From positions 1 through 64,000 of the forward strand of contig CAWGPP010000001.1 in the NCBI GenBank assembly GCA_963824545.1: 64,000 nucleotides of DNA. The letters run 5' to 3'. A program made the translations under genes and the position numbers. The stretch is from Bog-532 sp963824545 (lineage in GTDB: Bacteria; Actinomycetota; Actinomycetes; Streptosporangiales; Streptosporangiaceae). Shown in pieces: positions 61,901 to 64,000 of the stretch. Each line of letters begins with the position of its first letter. Within the stretch, counting starts at the first letter, position 1. The notes under the pieces are model-generated. The model was not told the origin of the DNA. It did no database searches and saw only the letters and a list, made by a program, of their open reading frames with translations.

Positions 61901-62350
61901 ATGGCGCACGCCCGGCACACCGACCGTGCCCCGCAGGCCTGGGATGAGCAGCTGCGGGCGCGTGGTTACCGGGTCACGCCGCAGCGCCAGCTCGTCCTTG
62001 AGGCGGTGGCCAGGCTGGGCCACGCCACCCCCGAAGACGTCGGGGCCGAGGTCCGCCAGGCGGCACGCGGGGTCAACATCTCCACCATCTACCGGACCCT
62101 GGAGCTGCTCGAACAGCTGGGGATGGTGACGCACGCCCATCTCGGGCACGGCGCCCCCACCTACCACCTCGCGGCGGCCGCCGACCACGTGCACCTTGTC
62201 TGCCGCACCTGCGGGCAGATCACCGAGGTCAGCCCGGAGGCGGTACGGCCGCTGGTCACGGCGCTGGATGAGGCGCAGGGCTTCGAGACCGACGTCGGTC
62301 ACCTGACCGTATTCGGGCGGTGCGGATCCTGCCGGGACGCGGCCGGCTGA
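61901..62350 (+). CDS. Fur-family metal-dependent regulator
   Basis: A 149-residue regulator with winged helix (GYRVTPQRQLVLEAVARLGHATPEDVGAEV...ISTIYRTLELLEQLGMV) and the dimerisation domain containing HAHLGHGAPTYHLAAAADHVHLVCRTCG and CGSCR, the structural zinc-type CxxC pairs. Metal specificity (Fe, Zn or other) cannot be set with confidence from the sequence alone. ATG start 61901. Located before the YgfZ-like gene. Confidence 0.92.
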   Translation: MAHARHTDRAPQAWDEQLRARGYRVTPQRQLVLEAVARLGHATPEDVGAEVRQAARGVNISTIYRTLELLEQLGMVTHAHLGHGAPTYHLAAAADHVHLVCRTCGQITEVSPEAVRPLVTALDEAQGFETDVGHLTVFGRCGSCRDAAG

Positions 62351-62443
62351 GAGGCCGGGGTCCGGGAGGACGCGGGCGCGGGCGGCCAGCCAGGGCGGCC
62401 CTGACCGCGCCGAACTCCGGGACGCGACGCGTAGGCTAGGACC

Positions 62444-63488
62444 ATGACGAGCCCGCTTTGCGCCGTACCCGGAGCCGTTCCCGCCGATGGGCCTGACACG
62501 GGGGTCGCCGCTCACTACGGAGATCCGTTCCGCGAGCAACGCGCGATGACCCGCGACGCGGGGGTGGTGGACCGGTCGCACCGCGGTGTCGTCCGCATCA
62601 CGGGGCCGGACCGGCTGAGCTGGCTGCACAGCCTGACGACGCAGCATCTGGAGGCGCTCCCGGCCGGCGCCACCGCCCGGGCGCTCCTGCTGAGCCCAAG
62701 CGGGCACGTGGAGCACGATCTCACGCTCAGCGACGACGGCACCGCGACCTGGATCCACGTCGAGCCGGGCACGGCCGCGCCGCTGGCGGACTTCCTCGTC
62801 TCCATGCAGTTCATGCTGCGCGTCGAAGTGACCGACGTCATCGATCGATTATGCGGTGCTCACGGTGGCCGGCCCCGGCACAGAAGATGCGGCCGCCCCG
62901 GCGTCGGAGGCGGCCGTGGCCGTCACCTCCGGTCCGGTCGGCGCCGATTACCTCGTCCCCCGCGCGGACCTGGCCGCCCTCGCCGGCGCGGTCCGTGACC
63001 GGGGCGCGCGGCTGGCGGGAACATGGGCGTACGAGGCCCTCAGGATCGCCGCGCATGAGCCCCGGTTCGGCCTGGACACGGACCACAAAACGATCCCGCA
63101 CGAGGTTGGCTGGATCTCCTCCGCCGTGCACCTGTCCAAGGGGTGCTACCGGGGCCAGGAGACGGTCGCCCGGGTGCACAACCTCGGCCATCCGCCCCGG
63201 CGCCTGGTGTTCCTGAACCTGGACGGGAGCGTCGACCGGCTGCCCGTGCACGGGGACCCCGTCGAGCTGGACGGTAAGACCGTTGGGTTCACCGGATCCG
63301 CGGCCCGCCATTTCGAGCTGGGCCCGATCGCGCTGGCCCTGGTGCGCCGGACCGTGCCGGTGGATGCGACCCTCCTGGCGGGCGGCGTCGCCGCGGCCCA
63401 GGAGGTTATCGTGCCGCCGGACGCCGGCGCGAACGTCACGATCGACAAGGCGGCGTTCGGGCGGCGCTCGCTGCTGTCCAAGCCGTAA
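62444..63488 (+). pseudogene. YgfZ/GcvT-like folate-binding protein, frameshifted
   Basis: The N-terminal part (DAGVVDRSHRGVVRITGPDRLSWLHSLTTQHLEALPAGA) and the C-terminal part (IPHEVGWISSAVHLSKGCYRGQETVARVHNLG, the YgfZ KGCY-x-GQE motif) are both normal, but the frame changes at about 62845: reading across VTDVIDRLCGAHGG becomes VTDVIDD-YAVLTVAGPG if one base of the ATCGATCGAT run is removed. The full protein would be about 345 residues. Involved in Fe-S cluster assembly or repair with folate. Whether this is a mutation or a sequence error is not resolved. Confidence 0.8.
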
Positions 63489-63519
63489 CCGGATAGCGAC
63501 CGCGACGGAGGTCACCTTC

Positions 63520-64000
63520 TTGCTGCGTCGAACCCTGCTGGCCGCGGCGTCCAGCGACCGGTTGCGCCAGGCGGTCACCACCGCCCCGCAGGCGCGCGCC
63601 ATCGTCGACCGGTACGTCGCCGGAGAGACCACGGCCGACGCGGTGCGCGCGGCTCGCGACCTGCGCGCCGCCGGCCTGCTCGTGTCGCTCGACTACCTCG
63701 GTGAAGACACCGCCGACGCGGGCCAGACGGCGGACGTCGCCAGCACCTACATCGAGTTGCTGGGCGCGCTGTCGGTGGCCGGGCTCACGGCTGGCGGCGG
63801 GTGCGAGGTTTCCGTGAAGGCGACCGCGGTCGGGCTGTTCCTGCCCGAGCACGGTGAGAAGACCGCGGCGGAGAACATCGCGCGGATCTGCGCCGCGGCC
63901 CGCGGCGCGGGGACCACCGTCACGCTCGACGCCGAGGACCACATGGCAGTCACCGGCACCCTGCGCATCGCGGCGGAGCTGCGATCCGACTTCCCCGATC
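63520..64000 (+). CDS. proline dehydrogenase (partial, runs off the window)
   Basis: The first 160 residues of a monofunctional proline dehydrogenase-like protein: LLRRTLLAAASSDRLRQAV at the N-terminus, then ALRDLRAAGLLVSLDYLGEDT-like sequence, then EVSVKATAVGLFLPEHGEKTA and ITLDAEDHMAV, all in the FAD-binding barrel. I start it at TTG 63520 because GGAGGT lies 6 bases upstream and no better codon exists. The gene continues past base 64000. Confidence 0.8.
   Translation, partial: MLRRTLLAAASSDRLRQAVTTAPQARAIVDRYVAGETTADAVRAARDLRAAGLLVSLDYLGEDTADAGQTADVASTYIELLGALSVAGLTAGGGCEVSVKATAVGLFLPEHGEKTAAENIARICAAARGAGTTVTLDAEDHMAVTGTLRIAAELRSDFPD

Noticed and set aside
1..64000. tRNA, rRNA or tmRNA genes
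   Set aside because: No tRNA-like cloverleaf or rRNA signature was recognised by eye; a covariance-model search could still find one, especially as an attachment site for the element.

Overview
The window is about 70% GC and carries a gene set typical of a filamentous actinomycete: glnR, mshD (mycothiol), lmeA-like DUF2993, a cysA/sseA-type sulfurtransferase with DUF4395 and DUF1416, pstSCAB-phoU, murT-gatD, DUF1918, a FilP/DivIVA-like coiled coil, a nitrobindin-like protein and a remnant of an AICE-like integrative element. The gene order from glnR through pst and murT/gatD to fur and the YgfZ-like gene resembles a conserved actinobacterial core block. I cannot name the genus; Streptosporangiales or Trebonia/Catenulispora-like lineages would fit.

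Layout. 0-15.4 kb: SWIM/SNF2 helicase (-), adenosine-specific kinase, small DUF7455-like and DUF1918 proteins, a 5'-truncated amino-acid permease, a double-GNAT acetyltransferase, a STAND/TPR protein, an SMR exporter, a DksA/TraR-TerC-DedA operon (-), a divergent response regulator/histidine kinase pair and a GlxA-like AraC regulator whose N-terminus is fused to a protein-kinase scrap. 15.5-23.9 kb: a decayed region with the front half of an AICE-type conjugation module (replication-relaxation gene, FtsK-like translocase, two small genes, a small GntR), a partially duplicated and frameshifted RyR/TrkA membrane protein gene and two small overlapping genes. 24.0-30.4 kb: intact chromosomal genes (Ppx/GppA, FAD oxidoreductase, AraC, maleylpyruvate-isomerase-like, malQ). 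30.4-34.3 kb: a DUF1206 scrap, the C-terminal part of the same FtsK translocase, a DnaJ-like gene, a damaged serine integrase and long tandem repeats. 34.3-64 kb: the core block, mostly intact.

Main observation. The FtsK-like conjugation gene is cut in two. Its N-terminal and central parts lie on the minus strand (about 17.21 down to 15.80 kb) and its C-terminal part on the plus strand (30.73-31.19 kb). Inverting the 15 kb between about 15.81 and 30.73 kb rejoins the two pieces in frame and makes the whole AICE operon (small genes, replication-relaxation, ftsK, dnaJ, integrase) co-directional. The simplest explanation is an inversion with one breakpoint inside the mobile element. Other points of interest: a three-gene HerA/VirD4-like cluster with degenerate P-loops (50.2-57.7 kb), a candidate cysteine-containing leader peptide ahead of the sulfurtransferase operon, a candidate PHO box before pstS, and a pair of 42-bp repeats, one of them in the integrase 3' end.

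How the genes work together. The sulfur block (DUF4395, sulfurtransferase, DUF1416, thioredoxin-like, MoaD-like and, further away, a DsrE-like protein) points to sulfane-sulfur transfer. pstSCAB-phoU is a complete phosphate uptake and sensing module. murT-gatD amidates lipid II. The element genes carry many 1-nt indels while the chromosomal genes lying between them are open, so most lesions look like real decay. One core gene (YgfZ-like, 62.4-63.5 kb) is also frameshifted and could be a sequence error.
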